From assembly GCA_029204045.2 (NCBI GenBank), contig CM055060.1:51543378-51607377 (forward strand): a DNA stretch of 64,000 nucleotides, given 5' to 3'. Below the pieces are notes generated by a model. The model did not search any database. It saw only the letters and a list, made by a program, of their open reading frames with translations, and was not told the DNA's origin. Numbering within the stretch: the first letter of the stretch is position 1; the number at the start of each line of letters is the position of its first letter. The position numbers were made by a program, and so were the translations under genes. The DNA comes from Tillandsia leiboldiana (taxonomy: Eukaryota; Streptophyta; Magnoliopsida; Poales; Bromeliaceae). Below, piece by piece: positions 11,338 to 23,879 of this stretch.

Positions 11338-12383
11338 AGGGCTATTAGGGTGATCCGCGACACATTGTATATTGTTGCACCACCCCCTTTGTGGATCATG
11401 CATGGATGAATTATTTTGGTTATTCCTTAGCTTATTTATGCGAGACTACTACTTCATGAGTTTATGGATAGCATGTGGTTAGTTAGTGGTGATGACATAT
11501 TTTTAGGTGTAAATGGTACTTGACACTTTTCATTCCATATTATTCGAGAACTATTACATTGTTGTATGGACATCTAGATGAGCCACCTTTTATTGATACA
11601 CTATCATATTTGGATTTGACTTAGGAGAAACCATGATTGCTCCTTTCTCCTTATTATTGAGACTTATGATTCATGTTGCTCGGGTTCGAGCAGGGATTTG
11701 GGATAGTGTAGTCGAGATTATTGAGTCTATGAGAGGTTGTGCTAGATTGTGGTCTTGTGGGGTGTTGCGGCAATCGCAAATATTAGGCGGTTGACCGGAT
11801 GTTGATTATTCTACCAGATTGTGGACTTGTGGGGTGTTGCGGCAACCGCGAATATTAGGCGGTTGACCGGATGTCCATCTTTGCATCAGATTGGGGTTGA
11901 GTTCTTATTAGTGGATGGAGTTTCCCACCTTGAGCATGGTCGTGACTAAGTCCTGCTATATTGGGATACTTGTGACACGGTTACTTTACTCGTGTTGGTC
12001 GCACCCCTCAAGTGCCACTCCGGAGGTTGGCTTATGACCGAGCTACGCGCCGGTCCATTGGTTACCTAGGGATTCGAGCTGCGTGCCGATTCCGCTACTA
12101 GGTTCTTGAGTTCCATATTACATCGGTGTAATGCATTGGCTGGCATACCCGATGATGGTGGCAAGTAAGCAGTACAGGATTTTATTCCGGCCCATTGGAT
12201 TGGATTTATTTTGACATATACTGTTCACTGATGCATGCATACAGTCGTGCTTGTTCAGTATTTCATTAGAGGCATAGTAGTGGTTGTTCCCTTATTAGCG
12301 GATTATTTCAGTATACCACTTTACTTCATCTCTAGCCTCTGGTAGACTTAGTGGGTACGTCGGATCTTGAGGATTTACCCACT

Positions 12384-12807
12384 GGGGGCTACGAGTTTTA
12401 TCAGTGGTTCTCACTCCCATTGTTATTTTTCCTTCTTCTCCCCTTTGTTTTGCAGAGTCTTCTGCGGGAGCTGCTGGGCCTTCAGCGGCTGATCAAGATG
12501 AGGGGATCGTGGAGTAGATAGATCTTCTGCCTGATAGTGAGTATGTAGCTAGACTTTTGGGTGTACCCATTTTTTCTCAGACTGATATATTTTATTTTTG
12601 GGTCTGACTTTACCCAGCTGGTTGTATTATTTTGGTGAGCTTGGAGAGACTATTGTATTTATTACTATGGTATTTAACTTTTGCTTTTAGTTTCAGTCTA
12701 AGATTTTGTAGTTTTTAATTCAGCTCTGTACTTATGCTCTTTTATTGCTTATCTTATATCTGAGCAGGTTTTCGGCGCTTCGTGTACGCGGGAAATTCCG
12801 TGTGCAC
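12384..12807 (+). promoter_or_regulatory. conserved stem-loops I and II in LTR C
   Basis: Stem-loop I: GGGGGCTAC (12384-12392) with GTGGTTCTC (12404-12412), nine pairs if G-U is allowed on the plus strand. Stem-loop II: GTGTACGCGG (12782-12791) with CCGTGTGCAC (12798-12807), ten pairs with two G-U. The sequence differs from B but the pairing is kept. Second copy: stem-loop I at 30089-30117, stem-loop II at about 30488-30513. Confidence 0.6.
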
Positions 12808-12857
12808 GGCAGATATGTAGATGGGCCCGGATTTTGGTTTACCCTTAGGGCGTGACA

Positions 12858-13173
12858 GCTGGAACAGTGCATGGGGCAAGCTAAGTTTCCTAAGGCTTGG
12901 CTTGCTAGAACCATTTAACCTAGCACTCAGCTTAGTATCAGGGATGAGCATCATGCTCAGAAAGGTAGCAGAAGTCAAGGGCTCACCTTGCTGTCGGCGG
13001 AGAGCCACCAGAACAGTGGCCGGAGCATGGTGGTCCAAGACATGAAGTCCTAAAACTCGGGATTGGGCCAAACAACAGAACTCAAGTTCTGGTGGGCTAC
13101 AAAGGCAAGCAGCAGATAGAGGAGCTCAAGGGAAGTGCTCTGAGTGCCTCTAGGTCAGGCGCCGGTGGCTGGT
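12858..13173. other. unassigned retroelement-derived sequence between LTRs C and H
   Basis: It holds the GCTGG target-duplication half of LTR C, then about 310 bp with no recognised product. The GAGCATCATGCTCAG block near 12950 resembles one left of LTR C. Minus-strand frames are not supported by any motif. The second copy is at 30564-30879. Confidence 0.4.
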
Positions 13174-14717
13174 TGTCACGCCCCGGGGTCGAAACTGCGA
13201 CCCGGGCTCGCCAACAGATCCGCCACCTATGCAAAACCCCGCATAGGCGAAGCGTCTAACCTGCAAGAAAAGGTACTACAACTAACAGATATCAGAGCTA
13301 TAAAATAAAACTGCTGTAAAACTAAAATCCGCTCACTATACAACTGGAAATAATGATACAAATATCCGTCTCCCTAAGAAAATCCTCATACAATATCCTC
13401 TGAATACAAAATCATAAGCTCAAAGAGGGAGGTAACTCAAAAATAATACATCAGTGTACAGGTTCTCAGTACAAGTCAGATCCTCACTACAAAAATCTCT
13501 CAAAAATAAAAGTAAAATAGTCTACTGACTGTACTACAAATCTCCAATGAGGGGAAAACAGCTACTCTCCAAAGACAGGTAGGGATCTAGCTCGCGACTC
13601 CCTCGCCTCAAACAACAACGGCAGAATCAGCAACACCCGCTATGACTCTGCAAAAGAAAGGAGAGAAAAAAAAAAAAGAAGGGGAGAACCCCCAACGGGT
13701 GTGAGAACTACACCAAAAAGGGAGTTCTCAGTGGGTACCGCCACCAGGCCCGACGATCTGACCACTAAGTCTACTAGAGGCATAAGGTAACAATGCAGTA
13801 AAGACTGAATAAGAAAAGCTGGAGATACTCTATAGCTACCATGCCTCTATCTAAATGCTCAATAGGGAAAACCGATGAAAGATATGCAACCGCTCGCACA
13901 CAAGGTGCTCAATCGACCAATCGAGCTGACTGCCACATCTGGTCCAGTTAAGCCTGCGCCTCCCTAGTGTAACCACGTAGGGTGTCCAATCGGACTAACT
14001 CGCTATCAAATAGTGGCACCTGCAGGCTATAGTCGAAATCCACTCTCTCTCTCAGAACGGATCGACTCAAGATCCCCAACATCTCGCACAACGGTTGAAA
14101 TACTCACAACGACCTCGGGACCACCGTCAACCCCAAACGGTTCCCAACGGCACTAGCACTGGTCTAAACACAGCTACTATACTCCACTCGGCCCCCAGGC
14201 ATGAGTGCAACAATAAAAGTGCCTGCCTATAATAAACCCAATCGATGGACCAGTAAAACTGGTACTGCCTGCTGAGCCTGCCATATCGGGTATGCTGGCC
14301 AACGCATAACACCGACGGGAATAAGGAGTCTCAAGGACTCAAAGCCTGTATGTCGCACACTCCGGAGTGCCACTCGAGGGGAGCGACCCATATGAGTAAA
14401 GTATCTCAGTAACCAGTAACATAAGTATCATAAAACAGCAGGACTGGATCACGACTCTGAACAAAGTGGAAAACCCATCCACTAAAGAAAGACCCGATCT
14501 CACTCTAATGCAAAGTAAATAATAAGTGGGAAACTCCATCCACTAAAGGAAACTGATGCCTAATCTGATACAATAACCGACAACCGGCCAACCGCCCAAT
14601 CTCCGCGGTCGCCGTGACACCCCACAACCCACAATCAAGACCAACCTGTCCCAGACTCGAAGTCTCAACTACACTATCCCAAACCCCCGCTTGAACCCGA
14701 GCAACATGAACCATATG
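13174..14717 (-). mobile_element. LTR 'H', minus strand, truncated by LTR B
   Basis: TGTCACGCCCCGGGG at 13174 is the reverse complement of the shared LTR 3' end. The sequence then parallels the first 1.5 kb of the 3' LTR of element F: stem-loops, an acceptor-like AG on the minus strand at 13648, and a polypyrimidine tract. Similarity to F stops at 14717, where LTR B starts. B therefore inserted into H, and the rest of H is not recovered here. The second copy is at 30880-32428. Confidence 0.8.
13226..13729 (-). promoter_or_regulatory. conserved stem-loops I and II in LTR H
   Basis: On the minus (sense) strand, stem-loop II is CCTATGC with GCATAGG (13226-13247), seven perfect pairs. Stem-loop I is GAGAACTCC with GTAGTTCTC (13703-13729), eight of nine pairing. 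An outer AGTGG/CCACT stem follows stem-loop I. The second copy lies about 17.7 kb to the right. Confidence 0.6.
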
Positions 14718-15666
14718 TGTAGTGACCCCGATCCCCATGTAGCTTCTCCCATGACCCGTGATGTAGAACACCTATTGTTGGTGTGTGGGACCCGCAATGC
14801 GTCAATGGACGCGTTGGATGGACTCAGTGAGGCTTCGGGATTGAGCCTACCTTCCGGCTATTTTGTCAGAACTTAGAAAGGGCTTTGGGCAAATCCGAGG
14901 TCATATTGGATTTAGCGTGAAAAAACGTCGAAAATCGGCTATTTACTTGCCTTTTTCGGAGTCCGGATGCCCAAAAAGGACCCCCGGAAATTTTTCGCGC
15001 ATTCTAGTGCATGGGGGAAGCCGGGGACCGGCCTAGTGCCATGTGGCATCACCGGATTGGCCAACTCACGCGACGTGATCCACAGAATGTTGGCGCTGGT
15101 GCATAGGCCGAGTGCGGGGGACACGTGGCGGCCCCTGACTGGCGGGTTCACGGTGCGCGGTCCACGGGAGCTTGCGGCCTGGCGCATGGACCAAGGTGCG
15201 CCATGTGGCAGCTTGTGAGTGCCTGGCTCACGCGCACGCGGTCCCACGCGCCAGCGGGGAGCAGGCGGGGGCAGTTCGGGGCAGGTGCCCGTGACGTGGG
15301 GGCGCCACGTGGTGCCCCCGCGGTTGGGTGGGCGCAGCCGCCCCACGCCCCGCTGTCGGGCCACGTGGCGTTCCGTGAGTGGCGGGCGCGCGTGTGCCGG
15401 GCGCGGGGAGAGCTGCGGTGGCCACGTGGCGGCTTCCGGCCCAACACTGTGCGTGCCCGAATCATCCGGGGGCCCGAAAATTGGGCCCAAAAGCCCAATT
15501 TTGGGAATTTTTTGGGTTTTTCCGGGTTGAGCCTATAAATAGCCCTCTTCCACTCCGAGTTTGGGCTCTTTCTCGAACTCTCTTGCCCTTGGACCCTTTA
15601 GCAAAGTTGAAGCTTATCTTCTTGTGCATCTTGTGAAGGAGGCTTGGAATTTTTGGAAACTGTGGC
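14718..15666 (+). mobile_element. LTR 'B', first part (left copy)
   Basis: It starts TGTAGTGACCCCGATCCCC, like the starts of C, E and F. It contains repeated CACGTGGC boxes and a TATA box at 15534. It is interrupted at 15667 by the Copia-type element. The continuation is only present after the second copy (39389-41376). Confidence 0.82.
15534..15542 (+). promoter_or_regulatory. TATA box of LTR B (left copy)
   Basis: TATAAATAG in the context GAGCCTATAAATAGCCC, downstream of the G-box-rich region. The second copy is at 33246-33254. Confidence 0.75.
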
Positions 15667-18600
15667 TGTTACGGCTTTTCGTTGCTGGCATATTTCGTGA
15701 GTTGAGTCGGAGTCTTGAAGTGATCAAATTGTCAATCAGCAATCGAAGACTCAGAGAAGATTCAACAAGAGCTCAAGTTGACACTCAGTGTTTTGAGTCT
15801 TGAAGATTGAAGTTGAAGAATTGTGGATCATATACATCAATCTTATGGAAAATGGATTCGGATTGATCAGGTACGTTTAACTAAATAATTTTGGTGATCC
15901 GAATACATTTGTGTAGTTTAGAAACACTTGGATAAGTTTTCTTTGCTTAAAAATAAAAAACTGAACAAATTGGATGTTCAGGATCCGGATCAGACCAATC
16001 GAGTCCGGACCCCGAACATAGTTTAGTTTATGCGCCTTTCAGTCCGGATCGGATTCCTGTTTCAGTCCGGATCGGATTCATGTTTCAGTCCGGACCCCGA
16101 ACCTTGTTTTTTCAGAAATTGCTGAAAAAAGACGACAGTCCGAAACGAGCCAATCCAGTCCGGACCGTCGTGCGGGAAAAATTCTGTTAAGTCAGTTTTT
16201 GATGCTTATCTCTTTCCAAGGTTTTCTAACCTAAATAGAGACTTAGGGTTTCTCAAGAACTACCGATTAATTAATAAAACACTTTGAGAGTAACCCTAGA
16301 GGCTAGGTTTTTTATCGTTCTTTCTTTTAGCCTCTTTTAGATCAATTCGACGGTTCTTCCAAGATCTATCTTTTGTCGAATTGATCTAGTCTTTGCTTAG
16401 AGATTCCATCCATGGTTCTTCAATGATAATCTAAGCAAAGGATCACCCTCGAAGCTTTTAACAAGTTTGCGTCGTGGATTCGACGTAGCATCGTGGATTC
16501 GATGTGTTCAAGGCGTTTCGTGGATTCGAAACGTGTGCTCGTGGATTCGAGTGGCGTTCGTGGATTCGAACGTGTGCAGTGGACGTGCAATCGGTGAGCG
16601 CAAGATCCGAAGAAGTTGAAGGAGGGGTTGGAATCCGTGGAGTCGGTAATCACTTGTATTCTTCTATTCTTAGTGGATTGTTATTGCGTGTTGGTCCCGT
16701 GGTTTTCTCCTGGATTGGAGTTTCCACGTATATTCTCGGTGTGCTATTTTTATTTTCCGCATTGGTTTTTATTTTGCACTGAGATTTATTTTTAAGTATA
16801 CACCTATGCACCCCCCTCTAGTGTTTGATAGTACCTATTTAGATCCTTGTGGATCTAAATATATAAAAACCTACCAAGTGGTACCAGAGCGGGTTTAGCT
16901 TTATCTATCATGTCGGGTGAAAGTGGGTAATATTTTTAGACCTCCTCTTTTTGATGGGACTAATTATGCTTATTGGAAAGTGCGGATGAGTGCTTTTCTC
17001 ATCGCAATTGATGAGCGGTATGGCAATCCGTGGAATACGGTTGGGTTCATCCTGTTGAGGAAGTAGGAAATTCTACTACCCCAAAACCTCGCTCTAGATG
17101 GTCCAAAGAGGAATTCGAAAGATCTTCTTACAATGGGAAAGGTATGAACGCTCTATTTAATTCTCTTTCCTCGACTGAGTTCACACGAATTTCCGCGTGT
17201 GAAACCGCGAAGGAAATTTGGGATATTCTCAAAATTACACATGAGGGTACTAATCTTGTAAAAATTCAAAAGCTCCAGATGCTTACAAGTCAATTTGACT
17301 CTATTCATATGGAAGAGCATGAATTGTTTACAGATTATTACACTAGACTTCAAGATGTAATCAATACTTGTGCTAATTTAGGAGAAAAGATCCCGGAGTC
17401 GAAAATTGTAAGAAAGATACTTCGGACTCTTCCGGAACGGTTTAGGGCAAAGGTTACCGCCATTGAAACCGTTAGTCATCCGGATGAGATGAGAGTAGAG
17501 AAATTAGTAGGTGCTTTACAAACTTATGAGATGACTTTTCCTACTAATCAAGTTTCTTCCAAGTCTTCTTCTAAGCTTACAGGTGTTGCATTCAAATCAA
17601 CAAAGGAAGAAGATAGCGAATCAAGTTCCGACGATGAAATCTCTTTTGCCGACTTTGAAGACAATTGGCGCGGATCATAAAGAAATTTCGTCGGAAGTTT
17701 TGGAAGAATCGAACCGATGGATCTTCATCCTCGAAACCATCTAAAGGATCATCGGGTTCTAAATCCTCTAAACTCAAAAGCTTTGCAAAATCTTCTAAAG
17801 AAAATAAAAAGATGATTTCGAAGGGGAAATCCAATGCTATAGATGCAAAGGCTACGGCCATATTTCAACGGATTGTCCTTCTAAAATCATATAAAAGAAG
17901 GCTTTGCAAGCGAAAATTTGGGACGATTCTACTTCTAATGAATCGACCTCAAGTAAAAGGAAAAAGTCGTTGCCTTTCATGCCTCTCAAATTCCCTCTTC
18001 TAATATTTGCTTATCATCTTTAATCACTGACTCTATTCCTTTGATTTTGCATGAAACATCAACATCCAGCGGAGAGTCATCAAGTGAGGGGAGTCGGACG
18101 AAGAAGAACTCGTTGAGGCATATCAACAACTTCCTACGGAATCAAAGAAGATGGCCAAGCACATTAAGAAGTTGAGGAAGCAACGACTTGAGATTCAAGA
18201 CGAGAATCATGCTTTAAAGATCAAACTTCATGATCTCGAGGAGGAACGAGAGCTTTTATTGGATAATAATAAAATCCTCCAAGAAGAGCGAAACCAATCG
18301 GAGACAAACGCTAAATCATATATGGACAAGATTGGTTTTCTAGAAAAACAGTTTGAGGAATTCATGTCACCAACCAAGCTTTGACCAAGCAAGTTCATCA
18401 ACTTAAATCCGACATACAAGGTTTTCAACTGGTTCCAAGAAATTGATTGTATGTCCGGATTAGGTCAAACAAACAAGGTTGGTTTGGGATTTAAAAAGAA
18501 CCAAACTGTGAAGGCTTCAAGTTCCACAACTAAATTGAAAGGAAGAACTTGTCACCAATGTGGACTTGAAGGACACTTGATGAAGATGTGCCCGAAAAAG

Positions 18601-21266
18601 AGAAAGAAGAATTCTTCGGCAACTTCATCTACGGAGCGAACTCAACGGAATCAAAAGACACATCAAGTCAATGGAGTTCACTCAACCACCAAAGGTCCGA
18701 GCCACAACATCAATCATTCAAGTGGATCATTGCGAGGCAAAGACCTAAGGTGGACAACAGTCAAAGCTGTCAATCCGGCCACAATGAATCAAGACAACCC
18801 AAAATTCGACGATTTTGGATTCGGAAAGGTGATATCTTTCCTTGTCTTAAGTTCTAAATAGCTTATGACTGTATGTAATGCTTTGATTGGTTTTCCTTTC
18901 ATATTTTTCTGAATCTCTGCATTACATGTTTTCAATGCTCTTCGTTTTTATGTTTTGTTTTTGAACAAAAGGGTTTTAACGAACAAGTGCATTGAATAAA
19001 AGGGTTTCACTTTCAATCACTCCAATTTAATTTATATGAATATCAACTTTACTCCATAATCATAATTCTTGAAGATACTTCATTATAGGAGTTTTTGATA
19101 ATTATATTCATCAAATTTTAGTAATCATGTGTGATCTTTAGATGCTTAATCTATCTCGTTGTGTGAGTTCTTGTGATAAACATGAGACAACCGATAGACT
19201 AAAATTTGGGATTTAATTCTTTCACATAAGAGATTGTATTTTCTTACAAGGGTAATGAAATGATTTGCAAAAAGATGTGGAAAGAGTTACATCCAAAGGA
19301 GTGTGAAAACTACCACCACATGTTGGAAAGAGCTGCCACCCCGGTCGTCCGGTCTGTGTGTGAAGCTACCACATGTTTTGATGCTTGAAAAATATTTTTT
19401 AATTTTTTAGTTGAAGCATTCGGAGATTCATATTCAAAGTTCTTATATTTTGAACAATCTCCTGGTTGGTATAAGGTGGGATAGTTGAAAGATGCTCAAA
19501 GAGCCACCCTTAGGTATTTTAGTGCTTATCTCAAATTTGAAAGGGTAAATTCAAAATTGATGTCATTTGGAAATCTCTGTAAGTCATCTTTGTAATCCGT
19601 TACATCTTGATAGACTTTGGATCTCAAGATTATTTTTGATGACTTGTGTTGACGTATATAATATGAAAAACGGTTTATAATGTTTATCTTTGTTTTTCAT
19701 GATTTCGGAGTAAATCTTTTTAATTTTTGTAAAATTAATTGGATTGAATGACATCTATGTGATCTCATATTATTTTCAAGCACTTTAATTGTTTTCTTGA
19801 TGGAATACAAATCGGTATTTGAAATATTTCAAAATTGGATTTGTTTTCAAGAATTTTTTGTGATTTTTGCTCGAGTACCGGTACGCGAAATCTGCGTTTT
19901 GTTATATACCGGAACTGAGCTTTTATCTCTCTTTCTCTATGAACTAATGTTTTAGTGATTCCTTTTTCCTATATTCACTGTTTGACAATTTGTGACAAAA
20001 AGGGGAAGAACAGAAATAAGGGAGAACAGAGATAGGGGGGAGAACAGAGATGTCAAGATAGGGGAAGAAAAAGAAAAAAAAGAGATGATGAAAAGGAGCC
20101 GAAAAAAAAAAAGAACCAAAAGGACGAATCAAATGTAGGATATAACTTTAATTTCTGACAACTGACTTTGATTTGTTTGGAGTTTTGTTTTGCAGGATTA
20201 CATCACTTTAAGACTCCAAGTCCTAAGTCATAGAGTTTGTTCTAAGACTGGTTCAAAGTAATTTTTGTTTATTGGATCCTTCACGCAAAGAAAGTCAATG
20301 TTTTGGTGATGACATTGAGTTTCGATTTTTGTTTAAGATGAGTGTCTTGAGCGTTTTATGTATTTTTGGGTTTTGTCACGAAATTGCCAAAGGGGGAGAT
20401 TGTTACGGCTTTTGTGTTGGCATATTCGTGAGTTGAGTCGGAGTCTTGAAGTGATCAAATTGTCAATCAGCAATCGAAGACTCAGAGAAGATTCAACAAG
20501 AGCTCAAGTTGACACTCAGTGTTTGAGTCTTGAAGATTGAAGTTGAAGAATTGTGGATCATATACATCAATCTTAAGGAAATGGATTCGGATGATCAGGT
20601 ACGTTTAACTAAATATTTTGGTGATCCGAATATTTGGTAGTTTAGAAACACTTGGATAAGTTTTCATTGCTTAAAATAAAAAACTGGACAAATTGGATGT
20701 TCAGGATCCGGATCAGACCATCCAGTCCGGACCCGACATATTTTAGTTCATGCACCTTTAGTCCGGATCGGATTCCTGTTTCAGTCCGGATCGGATTCAT
20801 GTTTTAGTCCGGATCGGATTCATGTTTCAGTCCGGACCCCGAACCTTGTTTTTTCAAGAATTGCTGAAAAAGACGACAGTCCGGAACGAGCCAATCCAGT
20901 CCGGACCGTCGTGCGGGAAAAATTCTGTTAAGTCAGTTTTTGATGCTTATCTCTTTCCAAAGGTTTCTAAACTATAAATAGACACTTAGGGTTCTCAAGA
21001 ACTACCGATTAATTAATAAAACACTTGGAGCAACCCTAGAGGCTAGGTTTTTATCGTTCTTCTTATAGCCTCTTTTAGGTCAATTCGACGGTTCTTTCAA
21101 GATCTATCTTTTGTCGAATTGATCTAGTCTTTGCTTAGAGATTCCATCCATGGTTCTTCAATGATAATCTAAGCAAAGGATCACCATCGAAGCTTTTAAA
21201 AAGTTTGCGTCGTGGATTCGAAGTCGGCATCGTGGATTCGATGTGTTGAAAGGTGTTTCGTGGATT
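15667..21266 (+). mobile_element. Copia-type gag-only retrotransposon, left copy, cut by gap
   Basis: The 5' LTR is 15667-16876. The primer-site-like TGGTACCAGAGC follows at once. A frameshifted gag covers about 16910-18757, then comes non-coding sequence, and a partial 3' LTR runs 20401-21266, cut by the N run. It is collinear with the complete copy at 33379-39383 but has many more single-base indels. Confidence 0.85.
16910..18757 (+). pseudogene. gag: Copia-type gag, frameshifted (left copy)
   Basis: It encodes the same polyprotein as 34626-36485 (N-terminal DUF4219/UBN2-like capsid region, CCHC knuckle, coiled coil, second CCHC knuckle). Here it is split between frames by single-base indels, the first after only six codons (an extra G in AGTGGG). 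At the site of the premature TAG in the other copy, this copy keeps a TGG tryptophan codon (near 17099), so that stop is either allelic or a consensus error. The indels lie in short homopolymers and rise towards the contig end. I read most of them as sequencing errors, not real mutations. Confidence 0.8.
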
Positions 21267-21366
21267 NNNNNNNNNNNNNNNNNNNNNNNNNNNNNNNNNN
21301 NNNNNNNNNNNNNNNNNNNNNNNNNNNNNNNNNNNNNNNNNNNNNNNNNNNNNNNNNNNNNNNNNN
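21267..21366. other. assembly gap of exactly 100 N
   Basis: One hundred consecutive Ns. A fixed 100-N run is a usual placeholder for a scaffold gap of unknown size, so it is not a measured distance. The flanks repeat each other (see the two duplicated segments), so the true gap is probably negative, meaning an overlap. Confidence 0.97.
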
Positions 21367-21907
21367 GAAAAAATCAAATTATAAAAAAAAAATATATGCA
21401 CAAATTGTTAGTCAAACCAAATTAAATATATATAGAAGCGGGACCATATGAGAACTTACAAATTCAGAAAACAACCGACTGTAAATCAAACACATATAGT
21501 TATCAAATTTCTGAGTCAAAAAGATCAAATTAATTTAAACGATTATTACGGTAGAAATTATAGTAAACAAATAACATAACAAATACAAATTAAGGAAGAA
21601 TCCGCTCAAGAAGAGTAACCATTGCAACAACTGCAGTCACTTTCTGAGAAAAAAAAAAATATTTCAGTATTTTAAAATTAATTATGTAGTAAGTTCGCAT
21701 TCTGAAATATCGAAAAATGAAAGGCAATAATCAGACCCAAAAGAACTCAAAGTTAGTTGGAGCAAATTAAGCGATGTCGGAGGTCTCTTTAGAGGAGTAG
21801 ATGTTCTTGGTTGCACAAAAAATAAGTATTTAGTATTACATAGGCAATGGCACGTACTGGAAATACCGTAAAACAATCATTCAGATTAAACGAAGCGACG
21901 ACAATGA

Positions 21908-22246
21908 ATCATATCTATTTTTTCATCAGGAGGGGAATCAGGGATGGAAAACGAAGCATCAATAATGGACGGGAATGAAGCGGAGACATTGATTCAATCT
22001 ATTTTTCCATCGGGAGGGGGGTCAGCGATAGAAACGAAGCGGTGATAATAGACTAGAATGAAGTGGCGGCAATGACTCAAATACATTTTTCCGTCAGGAT
22101 GATGATCAACGACGAAACGAAGTGACGACAATGGACAAAAATGAAATGGTGAAAATGAATCAATTCTATTTTTTCGTCAGGAGGAAGATCAATGACAGAA
22201 ACAAAGCGGCAACAATGGACTGAAATGAAGTAGCGATAATGAATCA
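21908..22246. repeat. 84-bp diverged tandem array (second copy)
   Basis: Same array as at 4461-4798, in the repeated segment right of the gap, with a few extra single-base indels. Confidence 0.75.
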
Positions 22247-22665
22247 GCACGACAAAAACAAAGGGGATCAACATCGAGATCGAAGCGGCGATAGAGGGAA
22301 GCATATCGGTTGATGATATTTAACCGATTCAACTTTGAGGAGAAGAACCGATAAATACGGAGAGACTGACAGGCAAACCTCTCAGACCATAATTAAGCCA
22401 AACGGTTAATCATGGAGAGACTGACATGTAGATCCCACAGGGTCGAAATTAAGCCAAACCTATTAATCGGTTCAAAGTTGAGGACAAAATCGGCTAAATA
22501 TGAAGAGTTTGTCAGGCATGACTCATAGACCAGTAATTAAGTCAAACGGGTTTAATTGTGGAAAGAATAACATGTATGCCCCACAGAGCTGAATAAAGCA
22601 AAATTTGTCACGTGAACTAAAATTTGAGTTTAATATAGGGTTTATATATATAGGAGTTTAATATA

Positions 22666-22875
22666 GAGTCCGGCTACAATGCATGAATAGCATAAGGTAC
22701 TTAGTGCTATCAAGTTTTTACTGTTAGTCAACCCCTTTGATTATTTTCAATCCTAGATCATACTATTCAACCAACCACTCATTAAATCCTAGAGACCACT
22801 ATCATTCTAATCGCACATTTTAAAATCCAAGGGTCAAAAACTTAATAGCACCAATGACTTAATGCTATTAATAGT
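22666..22875. mobile_element. truncated MITE (second copy)
   Basis: Identical in layout to 5220-5433, including the abrupt junction with the minus-strand LTR. Confidence 0.6.
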
Positions 22876-23879
22876 TGTTGGGTCGAAAAGTCGCGGTTTG
22901 CGATAGGCCCGTGGGGGTGACCCTCTGAGTTTGATGTGTCGCGTGCTAATGGATCAAGCGATCGGGTCGAGGAGGGATCCGCACGACCAGGCTCTTCTCA
23001 ATCAACTCTCGAGAGAGTTCGGCTTAGATTAGCAGAACTGGGGTTGTGAGGAAAGCAGAGTTTGACCTAGAATAGCCGACTGAGACGAGGAGACAAGAAT
23101 TTGACACGACTGAGCTGATTAAGAAATTGTATTGCTTTGAAGGAGGTAACAGGGAACCAATTACAAATAAGACTACTCCTAATAAATGCGGTAAAGGTTA
23201 TCTAGGAAAATAGTAAATGCAGATTTGAAATATATGAAAAAGCAGGGGTGGTCACTGGCTTACGAGGTTGCAGGACCCCTTTTCTTCGCTGGTTCGCTTA
23301 TTTATACATTTTACGAACCTAGTGTATAACCGCTGATTTTAGTAATCGGCGTGATCTAAGGGCAGCCATCGTAATTTTCTCATCTACTTCCTTTTGAGTC
23401 GATCCCCTCAACGTGATAGTAGTTGTTTTCCGTCCAGGCTCATCCCCTAACCGACACACCAAAGCGTGATTTTCGGCGCTTTTCAATGTTGGGCATCGCT
23501 TGCCGTTCCAGGGTTTGTTACGAGATTCGCGCTCAAATCTCATACTATTTCCTTCCAAGGTCTTTCCTTCTGCTGCTCAAGCAGTCGAGAATTGACCCTA
23601 CCTTCGCCTCTTTCATCGCTCGAAGGTAGTCTGATGTTTGTCTTCGGCCGAGGACGATCTTGGATAAAGTGATAGTTCTCTTGTTGACTGCTTATCCTAT
23701 CAGCTGATGCCTTTAGCCGATGGCGTATGTCGCGTGCCGCACTCTCACGTGATTGAGGTCGGTCTTAGTCAAGATGCAGGTCCCTATTTGCTGACTCATT
23801 CTTCTGTCGGCTGATGTCTTTAGCCGCTGGTATACGCCACGTGTCATTTCCCAAGGTGGCAAAAATTTTGGTCTCAACA
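22876..23879 (-). mobile_element. 1.0-kb minus-strand LTR (second copy)
   Basis: Same LTR as 5434-6440, with the same PPT-like tract immediately to its right. Confidence 0.7.

Larger units (their letters stand above)
7029..12857 (+). mobile_element. solo LTR 'C' (~3.2 kb), interrupted by a nested solo LTR
   Basis: The LTR starts TGTCATGACCCAAATCCCC at 7029 and ends GGGCGTGACA at 12857. It is split at 8727-11342 by another LTR plus its target duplication. Flanking pentamers are GCTAG (7024-7028) and GCTGG (12858-12862), four of five matching, so this is probably an old solo LTR. Internal order: GC-rich promoter with CACGTG, TATA box at 7786, leader with a GT donor-like site at 8055, tandem 69-bp repeat (~11738-11880), conserved stem-loops, and acceptor-like AG sites at 12455 and 12767. 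It is homologous in layout to LTRs B, E, F, G and H. The second copy is at 24465-30563. Confidence 0.8.
3912..21266. repeat. first copy of the ~17.5-kb duplicated segment (end of left contig)
   Basis: The segment matches 21367-39028 in the same order and orientation throughout. Differences are mainly single-base indels in homopolymers, plus fewer GC-array units near 10.1-10.6 kb. The homology ends at the last base before the N run. That is what is expected when two overlapping contigs are placed side by side in a scaffold without merging. Indels against the other copy seem to cluster towards the gap (for example 16.9-21.2 kb), consistent with poorer polishing at a contig end. Confidence 0.93.
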
